Positions 33,497 to 42,876 are shown, numbered from the stretch's first letter. The stretch is 64,000 nucleotides of DNA from Olavius algarvensis Delta 4 endosymbiont (GCA_905176665.1 CAJINA010000072.1:1-64000); one strand, 5' to 3'. Numbers and translations: made by a program. Notes: generated from the letters alone by a model not told the origin.

Positions 33497-35200
33497 ATGA
33501 AACCAATCCTGGCAGCATCGCCGGGTAATGACAACCTCAAACGTATCCTGGATTATCTTAAAATCAGCTATTGGCTGACGGATCTCGATTACGTTCTGCT
33601 GGATGTCAACGAGACCTTTCTGGAATTGACCGGGGCCCGTCGGGAAACTCTGATCGGGCGGGATATGCGTACCCTAATTAGTGCCGAAGAACTTGAAATA
33701 GTAAAAAATTACAACAATCTACTCACCGAAGGCAAGGAGTCGGTCCAATTTGAACTTTACGTCTACGGGCCGCAGCATAAGAAAAAAATCCCGGTTTTGT
33801 ACCACCTGTCAATGAATACGGACGAGCGGGGGCAACCGCTGACGGTCAATGCGCTTTTAATGGACATCAGCGAACAGAAAAAGATTCGCGATGAACTGGA
33901 AAAGGAAAAAAAGATGCTCCAGAGCATCCTTTTCGGAATTCGGGACTGCGTTTCAATCTTCGATAAAAACGGTCGGTTTATGTTCGGCAATTCGGAAAGC
34001 GCGCGCCTGCATACCGGTCGTCAAACCCCCTTGCTGCCGCCGGGTTCCGACGGGCCGGTGAAACTGGAATTATCGGTGGACGGTAAAACACGGCAGTTCC
34101 TGGGGCAGATCCGCCCGATTTTAGACCATGCCGGGAACCTGTTTGCCCACGCCGAAACCTTGACCGACATCACTGACAACATTCACCTCGCTGAAAAGGA
34201 ACGGGAACTGTTTCACTTCAAACGGCAGGTACGGCGCAGGGAACTTGAAACCAAGATGATCGGTTCCGGCAAGCAGATGGAGGCTGTTTTCGAAACTATT
34301 TTGAGGTGTGCGGAAGTGGATTCGAGCGTTTTGATTATGGGGGAGACCGGCGTGGGTAAAGAGGTGGCGGCCCGGGCGATTCATGTCCAGAGCCATCGCA
34401 AGGACCAGCCGTTCGTGACCGTCAATTGCGGCGCCTTGCCGGAAGCCCTGCTCGAGTCGGAGCTGTTCGGCCACGTAAAAGGGGCCTTCACCGGTGCGAC
34501 CTCCGATCGGGCCGGTCTTTTTGCGGAAGCCCACGAAGGGACCCTGTTCCTGGATGAAATCGGAGAATTGAACAAGGCCATGCAGGTCAAACTGCTGCGG
34601 GTTCTGCAGGAAGGGGAAGTACGCCCGGTGGGGTCGGACCGTTCCCGCAAGGTTGCCGTGCGCATCATCTGTGCCACCAACCGCAATCTACAGGAATTTG
34701 CCCAACAGGGGCAATTCCGGATGGATCTCTACTACCGGGTGGCTGTCATCCCCCTGGTCATCCCCCCCTTGCGCGACAGGCCCCAGGACACCCTCAAACT
34801 GGCCGACTACTTCATCCACAAACATCAAAAAAAAGATGGCCGGGATTTGAAAACCCTCACGCTGATTACCCAGCAGCTGCTACGCCGCTATCACTGGCCC
34901 GGCAACATCCGGGAACTTGAAAATGCCATCGAACACGCCCTGGCCATGAGTCGGGGGCAGGCTATCACCCCGGAGTGTTTTCCCCTCCAGATTCTGGACC
35001 CGAACGCCGGCGCCCCGGCAGGGGACTATATAGATGGTCCGGTACCAGTCTCGTCCGGCAAAACAAAGAAGCAGGAGCGTGAATACCGGGCCATAAGCGC
35101 TGCCCTGGCGCGGTACGAAGACGATCTGTCCGGAGCCGCCCAGGCCCTGGGCATTTCCAGGGTAACGCTTTGGCGAAAAAGAAAGAAGTACAATCTATGA
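33497..35200 (+). CDS. PAS-containing sigma-54-dependent activator
   Basis: A 567-residue enhancer-binding protein. Two PAS-like sensor segments (about 10-125 and 130-225), an AAA+ domain with Walker A GETGVGKE (about 283-290) and the sigma-54-contacting GAFTGA loop (329-334), and a C-terminal Fis-type helix-turn-helix (ALGISRVTLWRKRKKY). It is divergent from the carboxylase/AtuA operon, whose upstream region has a sigma-54 promoter-like site and inverted repeats, so it is the likely activator of that operon. The PAS segments may sense a small molecule or redox state. GAGGAG precedes the ATG. Confidence 0.93.
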   Translation: MKPILAASPGNDNLKRILDYLKISYWLTDLDYVLLDVNETFLELTGARRETLIGRDMRTLISAEELEIVKNYNNLLTEGKESVQFELYVYGPQHKKKIPVLYHLSMNTDERGQPLTVNALLMDISEQKKIRDELEKEKKMLQSILFGIRDCVSIFDKNGRFMFGNSESARLHTGRQTPLLPPGSDGPVKLELSVDGKTRQFLGQIRPILDHAGNLFAHAETLTDITDNIHLAEKERELFHFKRQVRRRELETKMIGSGKQMEAVFETILRCAEVDSSVLIMGETGVGKEVAARAIHVQSHRKDQPFVTVNCGALPEALLESELFGHVKGAFTGATSDRAGLFAEAHEGTLFLDEIGELNKAMQVKLLRVLQEGEVRPVGSDRSRKVAVRIICATNRNLQEFAQQGQFRMDLYYRVAVIPLVIPPLRDRPQDTLKLADYFIHKHQKKDGRDLKTLTLITQQLLRRYHWPGNIRELENAIEHALAMSRGQAITPECFPLQILDPNAGAPAGDYIDGPVPVSSGKTKKQEREYRAISAALARYEDDLSGAAQALGISRVTLWRKRKKYNL

Positions 35201-35337
35201 TGCCGATGAAGTTTCCACCGATCTGATTTGGCTGGACTGCAAGCCGCTGTCCCTGTCTTGCCAGGCTTTATATCCGGCCAACGCAGGTGTGGCCTGTTTG
35301 ATCGTGTTCTGTCGGGGCGGGTTGCCTATGAAGCTGG

Positions 35338-36372
35338 CTAATAATCGAAGAACAGTTGCTGGATGTCCTTCAGGCTCCGCTCTTTCAGCAGAGCCAGCAT
35401 GAGCAGAATCCGTGCTTTGGCGGGGTTAAGTTCATCCGAGGCAATGAAACCGTGCCGGTCGTCGTCCACTTCCACGTTGCGGCCCACCCGACCGGTGGGG
35501 ACACGTGAACTGCGCACGAGAACCACGCCTTGCTGGGCGGCCCGGGCGGCCCGTTCCAGGGTGGCTGTGTTCATGTTGCCGTTGCCGTCACCGGCGATGA
35601 CAATACCCCTGGCGCCCCCGGCCACGGATCCGTCGATCAGGTCGGCCGGCATGTCGATGCAGGCATAAATGATGTCCACCCGGGGCAGCGTAGCGACCCC
35701 ATCAACGTCGAACTCACTCAGGAAGGTGTGCCGGCGGAAAGGTTTGCGAAAATAGCGGGTATGGCCGTAATTGACGGTGCCGATCAGGCCATTGAGAGGG
35801 GACAGGAACGTCTCCACGGAGGTGGTATTTGTTTTGGTCAAGGAGTGTGCTCCGTGGATGCGGTCGTTCATGACCACCAGCGCACCGCGTTCGGCTGCCT
35901 GGGGGTCTGCCGCCACGGCGACCGAGTTGAAAAGGTTCAAAGGACCGTCGGCGCTCACCGCGGTGGCGGGCCGCATGGCACCGGTCAACACCACCGGTTT
36001 ACGGCTTTTGACGGTCAGGTTCAGAAAGTGTGCGGTTTCCTCCATGGTGTCGGTCCCGTGGGTCACCACCACGCCGCTGATATTTTCATCCGCCAGCAGC
36101 TCATTGATGCGTTTGGCCAGCGTGATCATGATTTTGAAGGTCATGTCCTGGGAGCCGACATTGGCCAGTTGTTCTCCGCTGAGCCGGGCGATGTCATTGG
36201 TTTCAGGGACGGCGGCCAGCATGGCGGCTACGGTCATCTGGCCGGAGACATATCCGGTCTGGGTGCTCGATTCGGCCGCTCCGGCAATGGTACCGCCCGT
36301 AGCAAGGATGATCACCCGGGGGAGTTTATTTCCAGGGGAATTGCTGGTCAACAATGTGCCCGTTGTTGCCAT
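35338..36372 (-). CDS. L-asparaginase, type II-like without signal peptide
   Basis: A 344-residue asparaginase/glutaminase. The two catalytic threonine motifs are ATGGTIAG (25-31) and VVTHGTDTMEETA. The body is like secreted type II enzymes, but the N-terminus MATTGTLLTSNSPGNKLPR has no signal peptide, so it is predicted to be cytoplasmic. It hydrolyses asparagine to aspartate and ammonia. Its start overlaps the 3' end of the J-domain gene by 25 bp and no clear ribosome site is visible, so translation may be coupled. Confidence 0.9.
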   Translation of the reverse strand: MATTGTLLTSNSPGNKLPRVIILATGGTIAGAAESSTQTGYVSGQMTVAAMLAAVPETNDIARLSGEQLANVGSQDMTFKIMITLAKRINELLADENISGVVVTHGTDTMEETAHFLNLTVKSRKPVVLTGAMRPATAVSADGPLNLFNSVAVAADPQAAERGALVVMNDRIHGAHSLTKTNTTSVETFLSPLNGLIGTVNYGHTRYFRKPFRRHTFLSEFDVDGVATLPRVDIIYACIDMPADLIDGSVAGGARGIVIAGDGNGNMNTATLERAARAAQQGVVLVRSSRVPTGRVGRNVEVDDDRHGFIASDELNPAKARILLMLALLKERSLKDIQQLFFDY

Positions 36373-37130
36373 TTGTTGTATAGGGCTTTGCGGTTATGGT
36401 GCAGCTGCATTTTATGGAACGCATCGATTTGACTCTTGGTAAACCATCCGTTTTGCAGAAAGTATTCTCCAAAAAGGGACTGCAGGCGGCGCTGTTTTCC
36501 AAGCAGGGCCAGTAAATTGTAGGCTTTCAAGTAGCCCTGGCGGACAGCACTTTCGCCGAACTTTTCGCCCAGGCGCCGGGCGGCCAGTATCTTACGGATA
36601 TCCTGCAGGGTCAACATACCCCAGTCCATGGCGAGCTGACCGAGCAGGGGGCGCCGACGCCGTTGCCAAAGGAGCGCCCGGATGTACGTTTTCCAGAACA
36701 CAATTCCGGAATAGAACAGGAACTGACCAAATAGCAGGTGCCGTTGGGGTACGCTTCCGCTGAAAAAGTGATCTGGATTCTTCCGGCGGCGTTTTTTCTT
36801 TGCCTGCCGTTTTGGGGGCCTATCCGCAGAGCGGTAATCAGGTGGCGGATCGGCCCACAGAATTCCGTCCGTATTGATAGCAGCATTGAGTTTGCGATAG
36901 GCGAGGGATACTTCGGCAAAACGGGCATTCAATTCGGAAGGCTGTTTGCCCAGGGTGCGAGCGCGGTCCGGGTGGGTTTCCAGCGCTATTTTACGATAGG
37001 CGGATTTCAATCCAGCCGGCCGGAGATACTTGAGGTACTCCTCTGAAACAGTTGTTTCAGGGCCGAACAGAACCAGGCAAGCATCAAAGAGCTCTTGTAG
37101 GGGTGTTTCGGCCACCAGTACTCCTCTCAT
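36348..37130 (-). CDS. J-domain protein
   Basis: A 260-residue protein with an N-terminal J-domain (about 20-90) carrying the HPD tripeptide at 53-55, which stimulates DnaK ATPase. The middle is basic (RPPKRQAKKKRRRKN) and the C-terminal 120 residues are helical with two similar segments (LAMDWGMLTLQDIRKIL and FLQNGWFTKSQIDAFHK) of unknown role. It lacks the Gly/Phe and zinc regions of DnaJ, so it is a specialised co-chaperone. ATG 37130 has AGGGAG upstream; a GTG at 37115 behind AGAGGAG is an alternative start. Confidence 0.85.
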   Translation of the reverse strand: MRGVLVAETPLQELFDACLVLFGPETTVSEEYLKYLRPAGLKSAYRKIALETHPDRARTLGKQPSELNARFAEVSLAYRKLNAAINTDGILWADPPPDYRSADRPPKRQAKKKRRRKNPDHFFSGSVPQRHLLFGQFLFYSGIVFWKTYIRALLWQRRRRPLLGQLAMDWGMLTLQDIRKILAARRLGEKFGESAVRQGYLKAYNLLALLGKQRRLQSLFGEYFLQNGWFTKSQIDAFHKMQLHHNRKALYNKWQQRAHC

Positions 37131-37374
37131 CCACCGTATCTCCCTTATTTGTCAACATGTTGTACTTATGTCAAGGAAAAAACTATATGTTGTGGTATCC
37201 GGCGACCTCAACCAGGCGCGTGTATATTCCGAAAACACAAGCAGATAATAGCCTTATCGGCCACGAAACCGCATTTCTTTAGGCTGAATAGACACTCTGG
37301 CAGGTTGCACCGGACCGCAGAGAAGGGTGGTCTGATTTTGCATTGCAGACTGGAAACTGGTACTATCCGGAACC

Positions 37375-37713
37375 ATGCCAAGCGAGCCGGAAATTTACAC
37401 GCATCCCGCCCTGAACGAGCAGGTGACGGCCATCGGAGGGTCATATGTGTTTATCAAGGAACAAATTATGGCCCATCAGGATCAAGAGATACTGGTATTT
37501 ACCGGCCATGCCGTGCTGGATACGGCCTGCTGCGGTGCGGCCGGTTGTGCCTATGCGCTGGTACCTGGATTTGTCGACCGGTACCACTGTCGGCAGGACG
37601 CCGCCGGCAGATGGCAGTCCCGGGTGAGACCCATCCGGGATGCGGCTGTCCGCAAATCCATCAGCGCCCTAATCCTGGATCAAGCCCCGGTCCAGCAGGT
37701 GCAGTTTTTATAG
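37375..37713 (+). CDS. Small protein of unknown function
   Basis: A 112-residue protein that I do not recognise. A central DTACCGAAGC segment gives three cysteines close together. No signal peptide is apparent. Its end overlaps the convergent phosphoesterase gene by 6 bp. The ribosome site at 37375 is weak; an internal ATG at 37468 with AAGGA would give an 81-residue product. Coding status rests on frame length and protein-like composition. Confidence 0.55.
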   Translation: MPSEPEIYTHPALNEQVTAIGGSYVFIKEQIMAHQDQEILVFTGHAVLDTACCGAAGCAYALVPGFVDRYHCRQDAAGRWQSRVRPIRDAAVRKSISALILDQAPVQQVQFL

Positions 37714-38349
37714 CATTTCTACATCGGGAGTGTTCCGGCCATCGTATTCGATGAGCGCACCGGCCGATTTTTTACCCATGGTGCAATTGATCACGGCGGT
37801 GCCGTTGTAGGAGACCACACCGGGAGTTTCATGGATGTGCCCGCAGATCAAAAGCCGGGGGGGCTGATCCTGCAGGATTGAAAAGACCGCATTGCTGCCG
37901 GCTGAAAAGCGGCCCAGCACCATGTCAAGGATTCCATAGGGCGGCGGGTGGGCGACAAGAACGGTTTCCCGGGTGAGGCAGCACGCCTTGAGTTTGTTGA
38001 TGAGGCGGTTTTCCAACAGACACAGACGCGATTTGAACGGTACCGGAATGGTGCCCCCGATACCCACAAAGCGAATATGGTTGACGGTCATCGGGTTCAG
38101 GTGGAGGTTGTAGAGATTTGATCCGTCTTTAAGGATTCGGTTGGCGGATCGCGGGTCGGTATTGCCGCGTACGGCCAGAACTGGTACAGGGAGACTATTC
38201 AGTTCGCGAAAGACGGGCAGCGGATTAAAATAATTGGCAATATCGCCGGCGGCGATGAGCACGTCCGGCGCATGCCGGTCAATATTTTTCCGTATAAGGT
38301 CCAGCCGGTATCGTTTGGCATGGATATCGGCAACGGCGTAAATACGCAT
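37708..38349 (-). CDS. Calcineurin-like metallophosphoesterase
   Basis: A 213-residue phosphoesterase with the expected metal motifs: Asp8/His10 (VADIH), AAGDIANY, RGNTD, a His in VAHPPPYG and GHIHETPG. It binds two metal ions and hydrolyses phosphoesters; the compact form is like YfcE-type phosphodiesterases, but the substrate is not predictable. GGGAGA precedes the ATG. It ends head-on with the small gene at 37375. Confidence 0.9.
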   Translation of the reverse strand: MRIYAVADIHAKRYRLDLIRKNIDRHAPDVLIAAGDIANYFNPLPVFRELNSLPVPVLAVRGNTDPRSANRILKDGSNLYNLHLNPMTVNHIRFVGIGGTIPVPFKSRLCLLENRLINKLKACCLTRETVLVAHPPPYGILDMVLGRFSAGSNAVFSILQDQPPRLLICGHIHETPGVVSYNGTAVINCTMGKKSAGALIEYDGRNTPDVEML

Positions 38350-38430
38350 GGGGTCTCCCGGGATTCAAATCAGGCGTTAAGTCGGTATAATTAGCACAGG
38401 GGCGCTAAAATTAACAGTCGGCAATACGTA

Positions 38431-38614
38431 AGGCTATCTAAAAATAGGATTTTGGTTCAAGGTGCGGCGGCCGTGCGGTTATAACCGGAGGAATACTCAA
38501 GTAATTCGAGGATAGCGCGGACGGTTGCGCCCGACGGTTTGAAAACCGGCCCTGGGTGCCAAAACCGAACGCCCAACGCCAGGATTGGGCCACAAGACAT
38601 TTTGGTGTGAGCCT
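38431..38614. repeat. Long hairpin element, copy F
   Basis: Weaker member: short outer arms AGGCT/AGCCT (38431-38435, 38610-38614), but the interior has GGATTTTGGTTCAA and GGAATACTCAAGTAATTCGAGGA, both shared with copies H and I. It lies between two divergent genes. Confidence 0.6.
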
Positions 38615-38640
38615 CTAAACATGCCGGAAGGCAAAGGAAG

Positions 38641-39414
38641 ATGGAAAAGCACAGCAGTGACGGTATCTGTTTCGCGGCCGGCAATTGGCCGGTTGACCCT
38701 ACCCGGACCACCCTCCTGTTTATCCACGGCTCGGGCGAGACCGCGCTTCTCTGGGAAAACCAGGTCGCGGCCCTGGCCGCCGATTACAATACCATTGCCC
38801 TGGATCTTCCCGGCCATGGAGACAGTGTCGGTCCCGGTCTGGATACCATAGCTGGTTATACCGCGGCCGTGATCGGGTTTGTCGACAAGATCGGTCTCGC
38901 CAATCTGGTACCCTGCGGGCTCAGCATCGGCGGGGCGATCGTCCAACAGACGCTGCTGGATTACGCCGACCGACTGCTGGCCGGGGTCCTGGTCAGCACC
39001 GGGGCACGGCTGCGGGTAATGCCGCAAATATTTGAAACAATAGAGAAAGATTACCAACAATTTGTGGCCCTGAGCCGGTTGTTTGCAGCTTCGCCCAAGA
39101 CCCCCGCGGCCCTACTGGAACCGCTGCTGCAAGCCACCGCCCAGTGCAACCCACAGGTGACCGCCGGGGATTTCAGGGCCTGTGATCGTTTTGACGTCAT
39201 GGCGCGCCTTGGCGAAATAGCCCGGCCGGTTTTAATCATTTCCGCCGATGATGATCAGCTGACCCCACCAAAATACAGTGACTTTATGGAAAAAAACATT
39301 CCAGGGGCGGTAAGGTGCCGTATAGCGGAGGCAGGCCATGTGGTACCTGTTGAGCAGCCGGAAGCGGTGAATCGGGCTATCAGGGGATTTTTGGAGAACA
39401 TCGTCAGGGGGTAG
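38641..39414 (+). CDS. Alpha/beta hydrolase
   Basis: A 257-residue alpha/beta hydrolase. HGSG (29-32) forms the oxyanion hole, Ser95 sits in the nucleophile elbow GLSIGG, an Asp follows in ISADDDQLTPP and His233 in AGHVVPVEQ completes the triad. No signal peptide. It resembles the small-ester/enol-lactone hydrolase group; the substrate is unknown. AAGGA lies close before the ATG. It stands alone between a divergent phosphoesterase and the next genes. Confidence 0.88.
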   Translation: MEKHSSDGICFAAGNWPVDPTRTTLLFIHGSGETALLWENQVAALAADYNTIALDLPGHGDSVGPGLDTIAGYTAAVIGFVDKIGLANLVPCGLSIGGAIVQQTLLDYADRLLAGVLVSTGARLRVMPQIFETIEKDYQQFVALSRLFAASPKTPAALLEPLLQATAQCNPQVTAGDFRACDRFDVMARLGEIARPVLIISADDDQLTPPKYSDFMEKNIPGAVRCRIAEAGHVVPVEQPEAVNRAIRGFLENIVRG

Positions 39415-39568
39415 GCGCCCGGAAGGATGTTCGGCAACGCAGCCGGCCTGGCATTGGACCGGCGGCGGCCCGGCGTTTAGGCCTGGATTGACAACAGCTT
39501 GGGAATACAGGTAAAGTTACATATCAGCGTTTCGCTTGCAGCCCGGTCTGCATACAGGTGGTCACCCT

Positions 39569-39820
39569 ATGTCCAAAAAGCATCCGGAATGTCCGCTGGC
39601 CATTCCCCGAAACTGCCCCGAATTCAGAAACGCGCGGGTCTGCGCTCTGATTCGGGGCGATAAAAAGTGCCTGCGTAAATTCGGCGGGAGTCGCCCCCGA
39701 GTTCATATAAACCACATAGGTCCCGGGCACACGCCCAATCAGCCCCGCCCCATCCGCAATATCCAGACAACCATCAAGAAGGGTACGGTCTCAGCTTTTT
39801 TCTATCGCCACCGCTCTTAG
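39569..39820 (+). CDS. Possible small cysteine-rich protein
   Basis: Frame of 83 codons whose first 40 residues carry regularly spaced cysteines (ECPL, NCPEF, VCALI, KCLRK), a pattern that I associate with short conserved Desulfobacterota proteins. The second half looks unconstrained (PGHTPNQPRPIR), so the real protein may be shorter or the tail a read-through of a lost stop. No clear ribosome site. Confidence 0.4.
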   Translation: MSKKHPECPLAIPRNCPEFRNARVCALIRGDKKCLRKFGGSRPRVHINHIGPGHTPNQPRPIRNIQTTIKKGTVSAFFYRHRS

Positions 39821-39828
39821 CGGTTGTA

Positions 39829-40419
39829 TCATCGCTTGTTCGCCAGCATCATCCGATTGATCACGATCTGGTGGCGCTTGCCAAACACCATGACCTCTTC
39901 CGGCTTGAAACCCCCGGCACGGTATACCTGTAAAAATTTTTCCGAGCCCAGCATGTGCAGGATGTAGCTCAGGTGGCCCGAGTAACCGCTGTCGTCGATT
40001 GCCTGCAGGCGTGCGACCGCAGCCCGGGCAAGTTCGACCACCTCGCGATGGACCGTCGGTCCCTGCGCCCCGCATGGCTGCAAGGAGTAGAGCTGCCGGC
40101 AACTGAAAGGGCGGCTGGCGTAAATCATACAACGCTTGTTTTTCTGTAAAAACGGGCACTGGTTTTTTTGGCCCTGTTCCCGTTTGCGAATGTCGCGGTT
40201 GAGCTGTTTGGCGAGAGCCGCCGCCCGGGCACGGTTTAATTTACCCATCTGTTTACGGATCAAGAGCCCTTCCAGGGTGGTGACGTCCACCGGGCCCATA
40301 TTCGTGCAGCAGAAGGCACAACCGGGTTCACAGACTGCGTCGCGGCGAAAGTCGGCCGTTTCTGCCTCAAACCGGTCGTACACAACCCGCATGCGGTCAA
40401 TTTTTACATCTATATCCAA
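39829..40419 (-). CDS. YkgJ-family cysteine-cluster protein
   Basis: A 196-residue protein of the YkgJ-type zinc/iron-cluster group: Cys30, 34, 37 and 38 (VCEPGCAFCC) and a second set in NQCPFL, RCMIY and FSCRQLY. Members are proposed to bind an Fe-S cluster or zinc; their function is unclear. The start is a TTG with GGGGAG 6 nt before it, and no better ATG follows before the conserved part. The gene is isolated. Confidence 0.85.
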   Translation of the reverse strand: MDIDVKIDRMRVVYDRFEAETADFRRDAVCEPGCAFCCTNMGPVDVTTLEGLLIRKQMGKLNRARAAALAKQLNRDIRKREQGQKNQCPFLQKNKRCMIYASRPFSCRQLYSLQPCGAQGPTVHREVVELARAAVARLQAIDDSGYSGHLSYILHMLGSEKFLQVYRAGGFKPEEVMVFGKRHQIVINRMMLANKR

Positions 40420-40599
40420 TTGGTTCTCCCCGAGCTGCGCAACAACTCCCCGCGGTCGGCTTCATTCGGTTCGGTGACAAGGTCTCATGGCTTTTTAAAG
40501 TGCGGCTGTCAAGGGATATCTTGACGGGTTCGCCGTTCTATGAGACGGTAACCTCCGTTGTTCTGATGGATGTAATATTTGTGAAATGGGGAGGCCAAA

Positions 40600-41361
40600 A
40601 TGGGGCACCTTGCTTACGGAGTGGATGGAAAAGTGTTTGTGGTTACCGGGGCCAGTCGCGGTATTGGCCTGGAGATCGCCAAGCAGCTTTTAGATCAGAA
40701 CGCACGTGTGGTGATCTGCGGGCGGAAACCGGAAGGACTGGCGGCTGCCGCGGAAGCGCTCAAGGGGGGTGACAATCTGCTGGCCGTGGCGGCCCATATT
40801 GCCAAAGAGGATGATGTCAATGCCCTGTTTGATCAGACCCTGGAGACGTTCGGCACCGTGGATGCGTTGATCAACAATGTGGGCATGAATATCGTCACCG
40901 GGACCGTGGATGCGGACCTCGGGTTGTGGCAAAAGATCGTTGATTCCAATCTCAACGGCACCTTTCTCTGTGCGCGCAAGGCCGGCCAGATCATGCGTGA
41001 AAAGCAGCAGGGCAAAATCGTGAGCATTACGTCCATTGCCGCCCGCCGGGCCGCCCCGTTCATGGGCGTTTACGGGATTGCCAAGGCCGGCATCGAGATG
41101 ATGACCCAGGTCCTCGCCCAGGAACTGGCGCCGTTCAACGTCCAGGTCAATGCCGTGGCGCCCTGCATGGTCCGCACCAAGTTCAGTGAACCGTTCTGGT
41201 CGAATCCGGATATCCATGAACAAATTGTCAAAACAATTCCCCTCGGAAGGATAGCGGAACCGGCGGATGTGGCCCACCCAACCCTTTTTCTATGCAGTTC
41301 AGCCGCCGATTTCATTACCGGCCAGACCCTCGTGGTGGATGGCGGAGCAACGGCGGTTTAA
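40600..41361 (+). CDS. SDR-family oxidoreductase
   Basis: A 253-residue short-chain dehydrogenase. The NAD(P) loop is TGASRGIG (16-23), with INNVGMN, Ser145, Tyr158 and Lys162 (YGIAK) as the active site. Arg in the loop (SRG) and following residues leave cofactor choice open. Candidate roles are 3-hydroxyacyl-CoA dehydrogenase or 3-oxoacyl reductase, fitting the dienoyl-CoA isomerase two genes on. GGGGAGG before the ATG; the next gene begins 2 bp after the stop. Confidence 0.92.
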   Translation: MGHLAYGVDGKVFVVTGASRGIGLEIAKQLLDQNARVVICGRKPEGLAAAAEALKGGDNLLAVAAHIAKEDDVNALFDQTLETFGTVDALINNVGMNIVTGTVDADLGLWQKIVDSNLNGTFLCARKAGQIMREKQQGKIVSITSIAARRAAPFMGVYGIAKAGIEMMTQVLAQELAPFNVQVNAVAPCMVRTKFSEPFWSNPDIHEQIVKTIPLGRIAEPADVAHPTLFLCSSAADFITGQTLVVDGGATAV

Positions 41362-41363
41362 CG

Positions 41364-42065
41364 ATGCCTTTCAAACTGCTCCTAAAAAATTGGCTCAAAA
41401 GCAAGACCGCTGCCTGGCTGGTGTATGTCATTGTGAAGATCTGGTTCGGTACGGTCCGGGTGAAAATCCTCAACCCGGAGGTCTACCGGAAGTACTTTCT
41501 GAACAATACCAGCGGCCGGAATGTGGTGGCCGGGTCGTGGCACCGCCATGCCATCTTCTTTTTTTATTTTTTTCGAAACCTGGGCCCCCGCGGTATCATG
41601 ATCAGCAAGAGCGTCGACGGTGAATTTACGGCCAAAATTGCCTGCTACCTGGGCTACACGCCCATCCGCGGCTCCTCCTCGAAAGGTGGGACGCAGGCCT
41701 TGCAAGGCTTGATCGATTTTATGCGCGTACGGGGCGGGACGCGTTTCAGTGGAACGGCGGTTGACGGACCGCGGGGTCCGGCCCGGGTCATGAAGACCGG
41801 GATGCTGGCGGTTGCCAAGGAAAGCGGTTCCTGGTTCATCCCCATGGCCTGTTCCGGGAACAACGTCCTCACTTTTTCAAAGGCCTGGGACCGCACCATC
41901 ATTCCCAAACCGTTCAGTAAAGTGGTAATGGACTTTGCTGCCCCGGTATTCATTGCCCCGGATAGCACGCGGGAAAGCCTGGAAACGCTGCGACAGCGCA
42001 CAGGGAAACTGTTGAATGAGATGACGGATAACGTAGATCGGCTGTGTGGCTACACAGGAGGTTGA
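41364..42065 (+). CDS. DUF374-type lysophospholipid acyltransferase
   Basis: A 233-residue membrane-associated acyltransferase of the DUF374/lysophospholipid acyltransferase group. The N-terminal hydrophobic stretch (WLVYVIVKIWF) would anchor it; GSWHRHAIFFFY carries the active-site histidine, and IRGSSSKGG and DGPRGPARVMKTG are typical of the family. It may modify lipid A or phospholipids. It begins 2 bp after the SDR stop and ends 1 bp before the isomerase ATG, so the three are strictly co-transcribed. Confidence 0.88.
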   Translation: MPFKLLLKNWLKSKTAAWLVYVIVKIWFGTVRVKILNPEVYRKYFLNNTSGRNVVAGSWHRHAIFFFYFFRNLGPRGIMISKSVDGEFTAKIACYLGYTPIRGSSSKGGTQALQGLIDFMRVRGGTRFSGTAVDGPRGPARVMKTGMLAVAKESGSWFIPMACSGNNVLTFSKAWDRTIIPKPFSKVVMDFAAPVFIAPDSTRESLETLRQRTGKLLNEMTDNVDRLCGYTGG

Positions 42066-42066
42066 T

Positions 42067-42876
42067 ATGAACACTGATAAAGCGCCCTTCAAAGTGGATA
42101 TAGACGGCCATATTGCCTGGCTGATAATGGATCGTCCGGACAAGCGCAATGCCATGGGGCTGGATTTCTTCCCGGCGGTCACAGAGCATTTTCGGGAATT
42201 TGATCAGGACCCGAATGTACGGGTGGTGGTTATTAAAGCGCAAGGGAAGTCTTTTACCGTCGGCCTGGACCTGATGGAAGCGGGCGGGATTCTGACCGAC
42301 AGTACCGCCGCCGGCCGGGAAGCCTTGCGCCAAAAAATCATCGAATTGCAGCAAAGCATGAATGCCATTGAGCAGTGCCGCAAGCCGGTCATTGCCGCGG
42401 TGCACAGTCACTGTATCGGCGGGGGCATCGATTTGCTCAGTGCCTGCGACATCCGCCTGGCAACTGCCGATGCCGTCTTCAGCATCCGGGAGACCCGGAT
42501 TGCCATTATTGCCGACCTGGGAACACTCCAGCGCTTGCCGGCCATCATCGGCGACGGCTGGTTTCGGGAACTGGCTTTCACCGGACGGGATTTTTCGGCC
42601 GAGGAAGCCTTGCAGATGCGGTTTATCTCCCGAATCTGCAAGGACCAGGAAGACTTGTACGCCCAGGCCGGGGAACTTGCCGGCCAAATTGCCGCCAATG
42701 CGCCTCTGACCGTCCAGGGGGTCAAGGATGTCATCCTGTACAATCGAGACAATGGGGTTTATCCGGGCCTGCAGTACGTGGCCCAGAAAAATTGTGCCCA
42801 ATTGCCGTCGGAGGACCTTATGGAAGCGGTGACGGCTTTCATGGAGAAGAGGGAACCAGACTTTAAAGGAAACTAG
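42067..42876 (+). CDS. Crotonase, delta(3,5)-delta(2,4)-dienoyl-CoA isomerase-like
   Basis: A 269-residue crotonase closest by motif to dienoyl-CoA isomerase ECH1: HCIGGGIDLLSACDIR and then SIRETRIAIIADLGTLQRLP, which keeps both the Glu and Asp that move protons in ECH1. It would handle odd-position double bonds of unsaturated fatty acids. CAGGAGG lies before the ATG. The stop codon TAG shares its last base with hairpin element G. Third gene of the SDR operon. Confidence 0.9.
   Translation: MNTDKAPFKVDIDGHIAWLIMDRPDKRNAMGLDFFPAVTEHFREFDQDPNVRVVVIKAQGKSFTVGLDLMEAGGILTDSTAAGREALRQKIIELQQSMNAIEQCRKPVIAAVHSHCIGGGIDLLSACDIRLATADAVFSIRETRIAIIADLGTLQRLPAIIGDGWFRELAFTGRDFSAEEALQMRFISRICKDQEDLYAQAGELAGQIAANAPLTVQGVKDVILYNRDNGVYPGLQYVAQKNCAQLPSEDLMEAVTAFMEKREPDFKGN

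Noticed and set aside
36348..36372. Frameshift between asparaginase and J-domain genes
   Set aside because: Both proteins are complete by motif; the 25-bp overlap is a normal start/stop overlap.
37145..37180. TTGACA promoter for the J-domain gene
   Set aside because: Two TTGACA boxes and a CAACATGTTG palindrome are present, but neither box has an acceptable -10 at 16-18 bp.
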